From Eubacteriales bacterium SKADARSKE-1 (GTDB lineage Bacteria > Bacillota > Clostridia > Oscillospirales > Acutalibacteraceae): 64,000 nt of DNA. Under the pieces are notes generated by a model. That model had not been told where the DNA came from, ran no database searches, and was given only the letters and a program-made list of their open reading frames with translations. Shown piece by piece: positions 35,502 to 44,134 of this stretch; position 1 is the first letter of the stretch, and each line of letters starts with the position of its first letter. The DNA lies in assembly GCA_030920305.1 (NCBI GenBank), contig JARLUB010000001.1, forward strand, positions 372,001 to 436,000, read 5' to 3'. A program made the position numbers and the translations under genes.

Positions 35502-36197
35502 TTGAAATTAAAAATCGGTAAACTAGCTTTTTGTGCTTTTATAATATTCATATTGAACTTATGCGCTATTTCTGTCGTGAGTAATTTTAAAAATCCAACC
35601 GTTAATGTTTTATCAAAACAAGGTGACAAAACTGAAGAAGTAAAAAAAATACAAACAGCACTTGCTGATAAAGGATATTATTGTGGGCAAGTAGATGGGG
35701 TATTTGGAGACGCAACAAAGGAAGCTGTAACTAATTTTCAAAAAGATAATAATATAACAGCTGATGGTATTGCAGGATCTAAGACATTGGAACTGTTAGG
35801 AGTTACAGCAAGCAATAATCAAAATAATCAAACATCTAAATATAGTGATGCTGATATGAGTTTACTTGCTAGAATTATTTCTGCTGAAGCAAGAGGGGAG
35901 CCATATAGTGGACAAGTTGCGGTTGGCGCAGTAGTTTTAAATCGTATTGGACACCCGTCATTTCCAGACACACTTTCGGGTGTAATATATCAGCCAGGTG
36001 CTTTTTCCTGCTTAACAGACGGGCAAATCAATGAACCAGTTGATGAATCGGCAAAACGAGCAGCTCAAGATGCTATGAATGGAACAGACCCAAGTGGTGG
36101 TGCTATATATTATTATAATCCGGAAAAGACGACCAATAGTTTTATGTTGTCGCGTCCAGTTATAACGGTTATTGGTAAACATAAATTCTGTAGTTAA
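35502..36197 (+). CDS. sleB: SleB-like spore cortex-lytic enzyme
   Basis: 231 residues. N-terminal signal/anchor (about 8-28), a PG_binding_1 domain (VKKIQTALADKGYYCGQVDGVFGDAT, about 45-100), a short Asn/Gln linker, and the Hydrolase_2/SleB lytic domain with LLARIISAEARGEPYSGQVAVGAVVLNR (catalytic Glu in SAEARGE). Such enzymes are lytic transglycosylases for spore cortex; vegetative relatives exist. TTG start with AAGGAGG 10 bases upstream. No ypeB follows. Confidence 0.9.
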   Translation: MKLKIGKLAFCAFIIFILNLCAISVVSNFKNPTVNVLSKQGDKTEEVKKIQTALADKGYYCGQVDGVFGDATKEAVTNFQKDNNITADGIAGSKTLELLGVTASNNQNNQTSKYSDADMSLLARIISAEARGEPYSGQVAVGAVVLNRIGHPSFPDTLSGVIYQPGAFSCLTDGQINEPVDESAKRAAQDAMNGTDPSGGAIYYYNPEKTTNSFMLSRPVITVIGKHKFCS

Positions 36198-36212
36198 GTA
36201 ACACTTTTAATT

Positions 36213-36253
36213 GGCGCCACTTTCGCCGAGCAAAGCTCGGCAAAAGTGGCGCC
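36213..36253. repeat. GC-rich intergenic hairpin element, copy C (near-perfect)
   Basis: A 19-bp stem with a single mismatch (36213-36231 with 36235-36253) and an AAA loop, opening with GGCGCCACTTTCGCCGAGC. It is placed between the convergent sleB-like and rnfB ends. No U-tract on either side, unlike the other terminators here. Same CTTTCGC/GCGAAAG core as copies A, B and D. Confidence 0.75.
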
Positions 36254-36294
36254 GCACAAATGTTGGAACAATTTAATTGTTAATTTCTTATACA

Positions 36295-37092
36295 TTAAGA
36301 TAAAGGTAACAGTTTTATACATTTGGATGGGCAAACTTCAACACACTTTTTGCAACCAGCACATTTTTCAGGGTCAACTTTGGCAACAAAATCTTGAACA
36401 GTAATAGCACCAGCCGGGCACTCTTTAACACACCTCATGCAGCCAATACAACCAACTTTGCAAACCTTTTTCGTTTCAATTCCTTTATTTTTGTTTGAAC
36501 AATGGACAACAGCTTGCTCTTTATCAGGAATAAGTTTAATAATATTTTTAGGGCAAGTAGCAACACATTTACCACAACCAACACATTTTTCGAAAGATAC
36601 AGAGGCTACTCCATCATAAATATCAATAGCGCCGTATGGGCAAACATTCTTGCAATCGCCAAAACCAATGCAACCATATTGACAACTGCCTATTCCACTA
36701 TAAAGTTGTGCAGCTGCAGAACAAGATCCTATTCCCTGATATTTCATCTTATTTTCGGTGTTTTCATGTGTTCCAAAACACATAACAACAGCCTTTTTTC
36801 CTTCAATTTTTTCAGACTCAATACCAAGTAGCTTACTAATTTCTTTTGAGACTTTATCTCCTCCCGGAGAGCAAAGGCCGACCTTGGCTTCATTATTTGC
36901 TAAAGCTTTAGCATAGCCTTCACATCCTGAAAATCCACAAGCACCACAGTTAACTCCTGGTAAAATTTCTAAAATAGCTTCCATTTTTTTATTAACTGGA
37001 ACAGCCATAACAATTGAAGCTATAGCTAAAATTAACCCAGCCACGAATCCAATGCCTGCTACTATTATTATTGGTAACAATATTTCACTCAT
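36295..37092 (-). CDS. rnfB: Rnf complex subunit RnfB
   Basis: Ferredoxin-interacting subunit of the Rnf ferredoxin:NAD+ oxidoreductase. 265 residues: N-terminal helix (about 3-28); a four-Cys Fe-S domain (CGACGFSGCEGYA...C); then several [4Fe-4S] ferredoxin motifs of CxxCxxCxxxCP type, including CVGCGKCVATCP, CIGCMRCVKECP and CAGCKKCVEVCP. Last gene of apbE-NusGII-Gx-rnfCDGEAB, as in clostridia. Confidence 0.96.
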   Translation of the reverse strand: MSEILLPIIIVAGIGFVAGLILAIASIVMAVPVNKKMEAILEILPGVNCGACGFSGCEGYAKALANNEAKVGLCSPGGDKVSKEISKLLGIESEKIEGKKAVVMCFGTHENTENKMKYQGIGSCSAAAQLYSGIGSCQYGCIGFGDCKNVCPYGAIDIYDGVASVSFEKCVGCGKCVATCPKNIIKLIPDKEQAVVHCSNKNKGIETKKVCKVGCIGCMRCVKECPAGAITVQDFVAKVDPEKCAGCKKCVEVCPSKCIKLLPLS

Positions 37093-37109
37093 AAATTCAC
37101 CTTCTTTTT

Positions 37110-37721
37110 TTAGCCTAAAAGTCCTTCGACTAACCCTTGAAACCCTAAAAATGATACAGCCACTAAAGAGGCGGCAACCAATGTAATTGGTAACCCTTGC
37201 ATAAATTTTGGTATATCACACTTCTCAATTCTTTGACGAACACCTGCAAACAAAACCATAGCAACTAAAAAACCAATTCCAGCGCCGAAAGCGTTGGTTA
37301 AAGATTGTACATATCCAAAAGATAAATCAATAGCTCCTTTTTCAATTACCAGCATAGTTACACCCAAAACTGCGCAGTTTGTAGTTATTAGAGGCAGGTA
37401 TATGCCAAGAGAGTTGTAAAGTGGTGGAATATACTTTTTAAGTATTGTTTCAACCAGCTGAACAAGAGCTGCAATTACAAGAATAAAAACGATTGTTTGA
37501 AGATAAGCTAAATCATTGGGTTTTAGAATATAAGTATAAATTGGCCAGGTTGTAGCTGTGGCTAAAATCATTACAAAAGTTACCGAAAGGCTCATGCCAA
37601 GCGCTGTATTAAGTTTTTTTGAAACTCCTAAAAAGGGGCAAATACCAAGAAATTTATTTAAAACATAGTTTTCTGTTAGGATCGAAGCTAAAAAAACGGC
37701 AATTAAACTTTTAATGTACAT
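37110..37721 (-). CDS. rnfA: Rnf complex subunit RnfA
   Basis: Six-helix membrane subunit, 203 residues, with the RnfA/RnfE-typical ENYVLNKFLGICPFLGVSKK (the Cys of this loop helps ligate the intramembrane [2Fe-2S] centre) and the pseudo-symmetric TNCAVLGV. Neighbours rnfE and rnfB confirm the call. Confidence 0.96.
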   Translation of the reverse strand: MYIKSLIAVFLASILTENYVLNKFLGICPFLGVSKKLNTALGMSLSVTFVMILATATTWPIYTYILKPNDLAYLQTIVFILVIAALVQLVETILKKYIPPLYNSLGIYLPLITTNCAVLGVTMLVIEKGAIDLSFGYVQSLTNAFGAGIGFLVAMVLFAGVRQRIEKCDIPKFMQGLPITLVAASLVAVSFLGFQGLVEGLLG

Positions 37722-38399
37722 TTAAGCTTCCTCCTTTTTTGAAATAGAAGTACAATTTTTACCAAGAGGACATGAGCTGCAACCCAACTCAGCTTTTTTT
37801 GCCGGTTTGTCTGACAGTTTATTTGCAATGGCAATCAACATACCAAATACAAAAAATCCACCTGGTGGCAAAATAAATATAATAACAGGGTCAATTAAGT
37901 TTGTTAAAATTGGAATTCCCAATATGGTGCCAGATCCTAAAAGTTCGCGAATAATTCCCATAGAAAGAAGTGCCGCTGTAAATCCAACACCCATTCCAAG
38001 ACCATCAACAATTGAGGGCAATACGGTATGTTTATTTGCATACATTTCAGCCCTACCTAAAATAATACAGTTTACTACTATTAAAGGTAAGTAAATGCCG
38101 AGGGTTTTGTCTATTTCTGGAGTAAATGCTTTAACTAACATTTGAACAACACTTACAAAACCAGCAATAATGGTTATGTATGCTGGAATTCTAACTTTAT
38201 CTGGAATAACCTTTCTTAAAAGCGAAATAGCAGCATTTGAGCAAATCAAAACAAGGGTTGCAGCAATACCCATTCCAATGGCATTTGAAGCGGCTGTTGT
38301 GATAGCTAAAGTTGGGCAAGTTCCAAGAACTAGTCGCAAAACTGGATTTTCTTTTATAATTCCTTTAGTAAATTCAAGTTTAAAAGAAGTCTTTTCCAA
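37722..38399 (-). CDS. rnfE: Rnf complex subunit RnfE
   Basis: Membrane partner of RnfA, 225 residues. ENPVLRLVLGTCPTLAIT corresponds to the RnfA Fe-S loop, and VNCIILGRAE to its second Cys loop. It ends in a Cys-bearing tail (CSSCPLGKNC) seen in some clostridial RnfE. TTG start at 38399; its GGAGGTG site lies inside the last codons of rnfG. Confidence 0.95.
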   Translation of the reverse strand: MEKTSFKLEFTKGIIKENPVLRLVLGTCPTLAITTAASNAIGMGIAATLVLICSNAAISLLRKVIPDKVRIPAYITIIAGFVSVVQMLVKAFTPEIDKTLGIYLPLIVVNCIILGRAEMYANKHTVLPSIVDGLGMGVGFTAALLSMGIIRELLGSGTILGIPILTNLIDPVIIFILPPGGFFVFGMLIAIANKLSDKPAKKAELGCSSCPLGKNCTSISKKEEA

Positions 38400-38972
38400 C
38401 TAAATTTCACCTCCAGCCTTTATTTCTTTAAAAAGATCTATTGCATCATTTACAGCGCTAGTTACGGCCTTTGAAGAAATAGTAGCGCCGGTTAGTGCCT
38501 CTATTTGACTATCACTTGCTGCTTTGCCCTTTACAACGGAAAATTCACTTTGAGGCACTAAACCTATAAATTGATTTTTAAAGTTATCATTTTTTATATT
38601 AGCACCAAGGCCTGGGGTTTCGTTTTGAGACAATATATTGACACCAGAAACTTTAGAGTCAGCAGTAATACCAACCATAATTTTAATTGTACCACCATAA
38701 CCACGAGCCTCCGTGTTGAATACAAACCCCTCAACTTGACCGGAGGAATTTATCCCCTCGTAGTACTCAGTACTTCTAAACGTTTTTTGGTTAAAGCTTT
38801 TGGAATTAGGTAAAACAATCTGCCTAGAACTTTGTTCTGATAACATGTTTTGTTCTTTTACTTTTTTTTCTGTGAAAATATTAGTTGCAGCTAACGCAAA
38901 AGTAACTACGACACAAATTGTAAAAAGAGAAATTACTGGAATTGCAACATTTTTAAGATTAAGCTTTTCCAA
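38400..38972 (-). CDS. rnfG: Rnf complex subunit RnfG (FMN-binding)
   Basis: Bitopic subunit that carries covalent FMN on its periplasm-facing side. Membrane helix about 10-30, then an FMN_bind domain with the flavinylation motif LTGATISSKAV, the Thr being the expected attachment site for ApbE. The frame extends to an ATG at 38993, but GGAGG lies 8 bases before the TTG at 38972, so I use that start; it overlaps the rnfD end by 14 bases. Confidence 0.94.
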   Translation of the reverse strand: MEKLNLKNVAIPVISLFTICVVVTFALAATNIFTEKKVKEQNMLSEQSSRQIVLPNSKSFNQKTFRSTEYYEGINSSGQVEGFVFNTEARGYGGTIKIMVGITADSKVSGVNILSQNETPGLGANIKNDNFKNQFIGLVPQSEFSVVKGKAASDSQIEALTGATISSKAVTSAVNDAIDLFKEIKAGGEI

Positions 38973-39912
38973 TTGATTTTCCTCCTTTTCCAAATGGTTT
39001 TGTAATTGTTAGCTTTTCAATGTGTGGGACTAAAATGTTCATAAGAATAATTGAAAAAGAAACGCCTTCAGGAAGAGCACCATAAAGTCTTATTAAAACC
39101 GTAAGAATTCCGCAACCAATTCCAAAAATAACTTTGCCTTTAAAGGTTAGAGGTGATGTTGTATAATCTGTTGCCATAAATATTGCTCCTAATAAAAGCC
39201 CGCCTGAAAGAATATGAAAAATTGGATCTTTGCCTAAAATTAAAGTAAGTATAAAAACAGTGCCTATGTAGCAAATAGGGATAGTTGGCGTTATAATTTT
39301 TCTTATTAAAAGATAAATGCCACCTAGAATTAAAGCCGCTGCACAAATTTCACCCATGCAACCGGGTCGAATGCCAAAAAACAAATCAAAATAATTTTTA
39401 TCATATGTACCAACAACAGCTTTAGATAAAGGAGTTGCCGTCGTTATTATATCAGCTTTGCTAAAAGTATTTGTAAAAGGTTTTGACCAAGTGCTCATAG
39501 CAGTTGGAAATGAAGCCACTAAAATAATTCTAGCTGCCAATGCCGGATTTACAAAATTCTGACCTATGCCGCCAAACATTTGTTTTACTACAACAATAGC
39601 AGCAATTCCACCAAAGGCTGCAATAGCTAAGTTGATGCTAACAGGTAAATTAAATGCCAATAAAATTCCAGTTACAACTGCACTTAAATCGTATATTGTG
39701 TTGTCTCTTTTCATAAGTTTTCTTGAAATATATTCTGAAGTAACACAGGAAAGAACCGTAACTAAAATAACAATCAGTGCACGTATTCCAAAGATAATAA
39801 CACTTGCTACAAGTGCGGGGATTAATGCAATTATAACATCTAGCATGATCTTAGATATTGTGATACCAGAGTGCAAGTGCGGGGATGAAGAAACATATAA
39901 CTTTGAATTCAT
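38959..39912 (-). CDS. rnfD: Rnf complex subunit RnfD
   Basis: Membrane subunit of the NqrB/RnfD family, 317 residues with about nine helices. TTATPLSKA contains the family flavinylation-type Thr site. GGIGQNFVNPALAARI and ATDYTTSPLTFKGK are the usual conserved loops. 127 bases separate it from rnfC; I see no terminator in that gap. GAGG precedes the ATG. Confidence 0.95.
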   Translation of the reverse strand: MNSKLYVSSSPHLHSGITISKIMLDVIIALIPALVASVIIFGIRALIVILVTVLSCVTSEYISRKLMKRDNTIYDLSAVVTGILLAFNLPVSINLAIAAFGGIAAIVVVKQMFGGIGQNFVNPALAARIILVASFPTAMSTWSKPFTNTFSKADIITTATPLSKAVVGTYDKNYFDLFFGIRPGCMGEICAAALILGGIYLLIRKIITPTIPICYIGTVFILTLILGKDPIFHILSGGLLLGAIFMATDYTTSPLTFKGKVIFGIGCGILTVLIRLYGALPEGVSFSIILMNILVPHIEKLTITKPFGKGGKSIGKA

Positions 39913-40039
39913 AATATTTTAACCTCTTTATTTAGAATCAATTGTGAACTCCAGCAAAGGCTTTACTTTAGCAGGGGCTCAAGAAAGATTTGCCTAAGTG
40001 CTCATATATTTCAATCACTCATGTCTATATGAAGTTTTT

Positions 40040-41386
40040 TTATGGTTTTGATATGTTATTGTCTTTTAATAGCTTTTTCCCTAACCGAATTGCTTGCACA
40101 AGTGGCCGCCCTGAGGGGCAAATAAATGAGCAACAGCCACATTCCATGCAATTCATTGTATCAAGTTTTTGTAATTCTTTTAGATCTTTTGAATTTACGT
40201 TGGATTCAATTAAAGTAGGCATAAGCCCCATAGGGCAACTTTCAATACATTTACCGCACCGAATACAGTCTTGCGTTTCAGGTAATATAGCATCATTTTC
40301 GTCAAGTGCTAAAATTGCATTAGTATTTTTTAAAATAGGAAAAGTGTCATCAAGCAATGCTATACCCATCATAGGCCCGCCCATTAAAATCTTTTTAGGC
40401 TCAGTCTTATAGCCGCCACAAAATTTAATAATTTCTGAAATAGGTGTTCCAATTAAAGCGGTAACATTTTGAGGCTTTTTAATAGCGGAACCAGCTATAG
40501 TAATTCTTTTTTCAATTAGAGGAATACCATTTCTTATATATTTTGATAAAAATGCTATTGATGCAATGTTCATAACAATACAACCAATATCAAGCGGCAA
40601 TTTGCCGATAGGTACGACTCTGTTTGATGCAGCTTTAATAAGTACCTTTTCAGCTCCTTGAGGGTAGCGCGACTTTAATTTTACTAAGTTGATATTTTCT
40701 TTTTGTGTATTTATAGCATCCTGCAACATCTTTATTGCGTGTGGTTTGTTATCTTCAACAGCTATTATTGCCGTATCTATTTTAAGCATTTTCTTAACGG
40801 TAATTATTCCTGATATGACGTCGCTAGTGTCTTCAATTGCAGCTCTATTATCGGATGTTATATAAGGTTCACACTCAGCAGCATTAATTATAAGGGTATC
40901 TATTTTTTTATCATCTGAAACATTTAATTTTACATGAGTCGGAAACCCAGCGCCACCAAGCCCTACAAGCCCACTTTCCCTAGCTATTTTTATTAAATTT
41001 TCTTTAGTTTCTAGTTTTGGCGGTTTTATTTTTGTGCTAAGTTCACCTAATCCATCTGATTCAATGTATATAGCGTCAACTTTAGCACCGTCAGGCATAA
41101 TAATTTTTGAAATTTTAGAAATGGTGCCAGAAACACTGGAATGAATTGGAGCGGAGATGAATTTATCACTATCAGCAATTATATCTCCGACTTTTACTGA
41201 ATCTCCCGTTTTCACAACTGGCACACATGGCGCTCCAATATGCTGTAGGGTTGTAATAACAACCTGCTTTGGTGCTGGCATTACAACTGTTTTTTCAAGA
41301 GCTGTTGACTTTTCATGTGGGACTTTAACACCACCACGAGTTCTAAATGGCAAAGATGAAGATTTAAAATAACCCGTTAGGAACAT
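40040..41386 (-). CDS. rnfC: Rnf complex subunit RnfC (NADH-binding)
   Basis: Peripheral subunit where NAD(H) and FMN bind. 448 residues from the ATG at 41386 (AGGTGG 8 bases upstream; a GTG at 41398 is in frame). It has FRTRGGVKVPHEK at the start, GLVGLGGAGFPTHVK, the nucleotide-site loop AAECEPYI, and two [4Fe-4S] motifs near the end, CIRCGKCIESCP and CMECGCCSFICP. First Rnf gene of the operon. Confidence 0.95.
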   Translation of the reverse strand: MFLTGYFKSSSLPFRTRGGVKVPHEKSTALEKTVVMPAPKQVVITTLQHIGAPCVPVVKTGDSVKVGDIIADSDKFISAPIHSSVSGTISKISKIIMPDGAKVDAIYIESDGLGELSTKIKPPKLETKENLIKIARESGLVGLGGAGFPTHVKLNVSDDKKIDTLIINAAECEPYITSDNRAAIEDTSDVISGIITVKKMLKIDTAIIAVEDNKPHAIKMLQDAINTQKENINLVKLKSRYPQGAEKVLIKAASNRVVPIGKLPLDIGCIVMNIASIAFLSKYIRNGIPLIEKRITIAGSAIKKPQNVTALIGTPISEIIKFCGGYKTEPKKILMGGPMMGIALLDDTFPILKNTNAILALDENDAILPETQDCIRCGKCIESCPMGLMPTLIESNVNSKDLKELQKLDTMNCMECGCCSFICPSGRPLVQAIRLGKKLLKDNNISKP

Positions 41387-41452
41387 AATACTTACCACCT
41401 TTTAATTGTGATTTACCATTATCTGATTTTTATTGTTGTTAAGGTTTTTCAC

Positions 41453-41986
41453 TTAATTTAATGAATATGGTACTTTACTTAAAGCTGGCGAAATTACTTT
41501 TAGCAAAGTGCCTGTTATACTTCCTGTAAAAACTGCTGCTAAAATTAAAACAGGTATATAAAAAAAAATAGATTTACCGATTAAAAAACTTGATACTAAA
41601 AGCTGGACTAAATTGTGAGAAATTGCACCCACAATGCTTATAAAAATAAAGCTAAGTTGTTTTTTAGGTTTTTTTGTTAAAACCCATATCATACATATAC
41701 TGCAAATGCCACCAAAAAAACTCATTAGAAATGCGGTTGGCCCTCTAAGACTTAATACGAAGAACGATTTAACAGTAGCAATAATTAACGCTGGCAAGAG
41801 ACCGAAAGTTCCGCATATAAACATTGTAATTATATTTGAAAGCCCTAATTTTGCTCCAGGTGGCAGTATATTAGCAGTTGGAATAATTGATTCCAAAATT
41901 GATAATGTTATTGAAAGCGCAGAAAATAATGCCAAAGTTGTTATCATATTTGTTCTTTTATTTATGTTTAAATTAATTTTTTTCAT
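41453..41986 (-). CDS. Gx transporter / heptaprenyl diphosphate synthase component I-like membrane protein
   Basis: 177 residues from the ATG at 41986 (a second ATG at 42010 is in frame; neither has a strong ribosome site). About five helices. FSALSITLSILESIIP, PPGAKLGLSNIITMF and SFFGGICS are the family signatures (Pfam Hpre_diP_synt_I). Genes of this family commonly stand between apbE/NusG-II and rnf genes in clostridia. Name and true function are unsettled; transport is only a proposal. Confidence 0.8.
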   Translation of the reverse strand: MKKINLNINKRTNMITTLALFSALSITLSILESIIPTANILPPGAKLGLSNIITMFICGTFGLLPALIIATVKSFFVLSLRGPTAFLMSFFGGICSICMIWVLTKKPKKQLSFIFISIVGAISHNLVQLLVSSFLIGKSIFFYIPVLILAAVFTGSITGTLLKVISPALSKVPYSLN

Positions 41987-41993
41987 AATTATT

Positions 41994-42374
41994 TTACCCG
42001 GTGATACCATCTATTTCATTGGTTTTACCATCAATTCTTATAGTAATTTTGGCTGGTAAACAGATAGCTGTTTGATTTGGTTGTGATATTTTCCCCATCT
42101 TTTTACAGATCTTATCAGGGCACGACGCTTCTAAAAAGGAGATTTTATTTTTTTCAACAAGAATAACTGCAGGATACTTTGAGTCGATATTAATAAGATA
42201 TGAATTTTCAACTTTTGATAAGTCAATTCGATTTATTTCAACACCATCTTTTTCTATAACTGCAACTTTTTTATTCCCAAAAGTATTGTTGAAAGCAAAG
42301 AATAGTGCAGTGATTATGGTTATGCATCCAATAAAAATGATATCATACTTATTTACTAATTTTCTTTTTTCCAT
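41994..42374 (-). CDS. NusG domain II-like membrane-anchored protein
   Basis: 126 residues: N-terminal helix (about 10-27), then a beta domain of the NusG_II type with KISFLEASCPDKICKKMGKI and ICLPAKITIRI. Such proteins neighbour rnf operons in many anaerobes. The role is unknown; a link to Rnf assembly is inference from location. GTG at 42392 is an alternative start; no clear ribosome site for either. Confidence 0.8.
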   Translation of the reverse strand: MEKRKLVNKYDIIFIGCITIITALFFAFNNTFGNKKVAVIEKDGVEINRIDLSKVENSYLINIDSKYPAVILVEKNKISFLEASCPDKICKKMGKISQPNQTAICLPAKITIRIDGKTNEIDGITG

Positions 42375-42378
42375 AATT

Positions 42379-43464
42379 TTAATACAAGTCACATAAAATA
42401 TAGGACTGATTTGTTATATTAAGCTTATCTTTTAAACCTTTTGTAACAAAAACATGTTTACTTTTATCTACAAAAATCGCCTCTGCATTGTAATATTCTA
42501 AAAGGGGTAAACTTTTTTCTTTTCCTAAAACATAGCAGGCTGTTGATAAAATATCAGTTAAAAGTCCGCTTTCATTGTAAACAGTGGTACTGATAAGATC
42601 ATTATCTGTAGGGTAGCCTGTTTTTGTATCTAATACATGATGATAAAATTTACCGTCAACATTAAAATTTCTTTCATATGAGCCGGATGTCGAAACGCAA
42701 CCTTTATATATTTTTAAAGTTGCAAAACTCACGGCATCATTTTTTGTATTTAGGGGGTCACGAATAGCAATATTGAATGCACTTTTATCTTTTTTTGTGC
42801 CATAAACACCAATACTTCCACCAACAGAAATTATAGCGCTTTTAGCATTTGATTTTTCATATTCTTTTATAGCAGTATCGCATGCAGCACCTTTTCCAAC
42901 TGCACCTAAATCAACTAATGATAAGGGACTAAGTTTTCGTACTTTTAGTGAATTTTTATCAATCTCTAAGTTTGAGTGACCAACATTAGAAACAGCTTTT
43001 TTAAGCTCATTTTCATTTGGAACTTTAGGGGTATCTGCAGAAAAGTCCCAAAGAATAGAAACAGGTAAAATGGCGGGTTCAAAAGCTCCATTTGTCATTT
43101 TAGCAGTATTTAGTGCGGCACATAAAATGTTTATGGTTTTTTCAGTTACACTTACCCATTCCAAGGCCGGAGCAATGTTAACCTTTTCTATATCAGATCC
43201 TTTAATGCGCCAAGATATTAAATTTTCTAAATCCGTTATTTCTTTAGAAACGTTAATTGCAATGCTTTCTGGGCTTTCAGCAGATATAGTTTGATTTACA
43301 AAGGTTCCCATTGCAGTTGTTGTATTTGTAAATGATTTTTCGTGGTTATTGATTTTATTTATAAATAATAATACGGAAACAATTAAAATTATACTTATTA
43401 AAAAAAATGTTGTTCGAGGAAATTTGTTACTTAAAAAAATTCTATGTAATTTTAAAGCTCTCAT
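42379..43464 (-). CDS. apbE: FAD:protein FMN transferase ApbE
   Basis: Attaches FMN from FAD to Thr/Ser of target proteins, here most likely RnfG and RnfD of the same operon. 361 residues: N-terminal helix (about 19-36), then the ApbE domain with TAMGTFVNQT, LVDLGAVGKGAACD, SVGGSIGVYG and HHVLDTKTGYPTD. First gene of the apbE-NusGII-Gx-rnfCDGEAB unit, divergent from nusB. The ribosome site GGGAG nearly touches the ATG. Confidence 0.95.
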   Translation of the reverse strand: MRALKLHRIFLSNKFPRTTFFLISIILIVSVLLFINKINNHEKSFTNTTTAMGTFVNQTISAESPESIAINVSKEITDLENLISWRIKGSDIEKVNIAPALEWVSVTEKTINILCAALNTAKMTNGAFEPAILPVSILWDFSADTPKVPNENELKKAVSNVGHSNLEIDKNSLKVRKLSPLSLVDLGAVGKGAACDTAIKEYEKSNAKSAIISVGGSIGVYGTKKDKSAFNIAIRDPLNTKNDAVSFATLKIYKGCVSTSGSYERNFNVDGKFYHHVLDTKTGYPTDNDLISTTVYNESGLLTDILSTACYVLGKEKSLPLLEYYNAEAIFVDKSKHVFVTKGLKDKLNITNQSYILCDLY

Positions 43465-43565
43465 CTCCCAGCTAAATTGTTAACTTTAATCTTAGCACTT
43501 AAATATGAATAATTCAAGGATTAACTTAATAAAAACTAGAGGGTAATTATTATTTAGTTAAAATG

Positions 43566-43595
43566 TTGATTATAGTAAAAATTTTGTGGTATAAT
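43566..43595 (+). promoter_or_regulatory. Promoter of the nusB-xseAB-ispA operon
   Basis: TTGATT (43566-43571), 18-base spacer, TATAAT (43590-43595). It predicts a leader of about 120 bases before the nusB TTG; an ATG at 43604 lies almost at the transcript start. Confidence 0.65.
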
Positions 43596-43720
43596 TTACT
43601 TGTATGTTTAGAGCAAAAGGGTGTCACTTTTGTGTAGCCCTTAAAAGATATTTAAGCGACGGATTTTTTAATAATTTAATAGTTGCATTAATTAAACAAT
43701 TTTTATTTGGAGATGAGTTT

Positions 43721-44134
43721 TTGAATCGAAGAAAAGAAAGGGAAAAAGCATTTTTGTTTTTATTTGAAAATAGCTTTAATAACTATTCGCTTGATGAAAT
43801 TATAGAAGCCAAAAACCACGATGAAAAAGAAAAATTTGAACAGCCCGGAGAATTTGCAAAAAGATTATTTTTAGGCGTTAAAGAAAATGAAGAAAAAATA
43901 GATGGATTAATAAATAAAAACTCAATTGGATGGCAAAAAAGTAGAATTTCTAAAATAGCTTTAGCAATATTGCGTTTGGCTACATACGAAATTATGTTTT
44001 GCGAAGATATTCCTGACAGTGTATCTATTAACGAGGCGGTTGAACTTGCAAAAAAATACGGAATGAGTGAAGAATCAGCGTTTATAAATGGGATTTTAGG
44101 CTCGATTTGCAAAGATAAAAATAAAGATGAATAG
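43721..44134 (+). CDS. nusB: Transcription antitermination protein NusB
   Basis: 137 residues, all helical: MNRRKEREKAFLFLFE start, RISKIALAILRLATYEIMF, and the signature DIPDSVSINEAVELAKKYG. Part of the rRNA antitermination complex with NusE. The open frame extends to an ATG at 43604, but GGAGATGAG precedes the TTG at 43721 and that start matches the family. Overlaps the next gene by 8 bases. Confidence 0.94.
   Translation: MNRRKEREKAFLFLFENSFNNYSLDEIIEAKNHDEKEKFEQPGEFAKRLFLGVKENEEKIDGLINKNSIGWQKSRISKIALAILRLATYEIMFCEDIPDSVSINEAVELAKKYGMSEESAFINGILGSICKDKNKDE

Noticed and set aside
43604-43720. N-terminal extension of NusB from the ATG at 43604
   Set aside because: The extra 39 residues do not resemble NusB, there is no ribosome site before that ATG, and a good site precedes the TTG at 43721.
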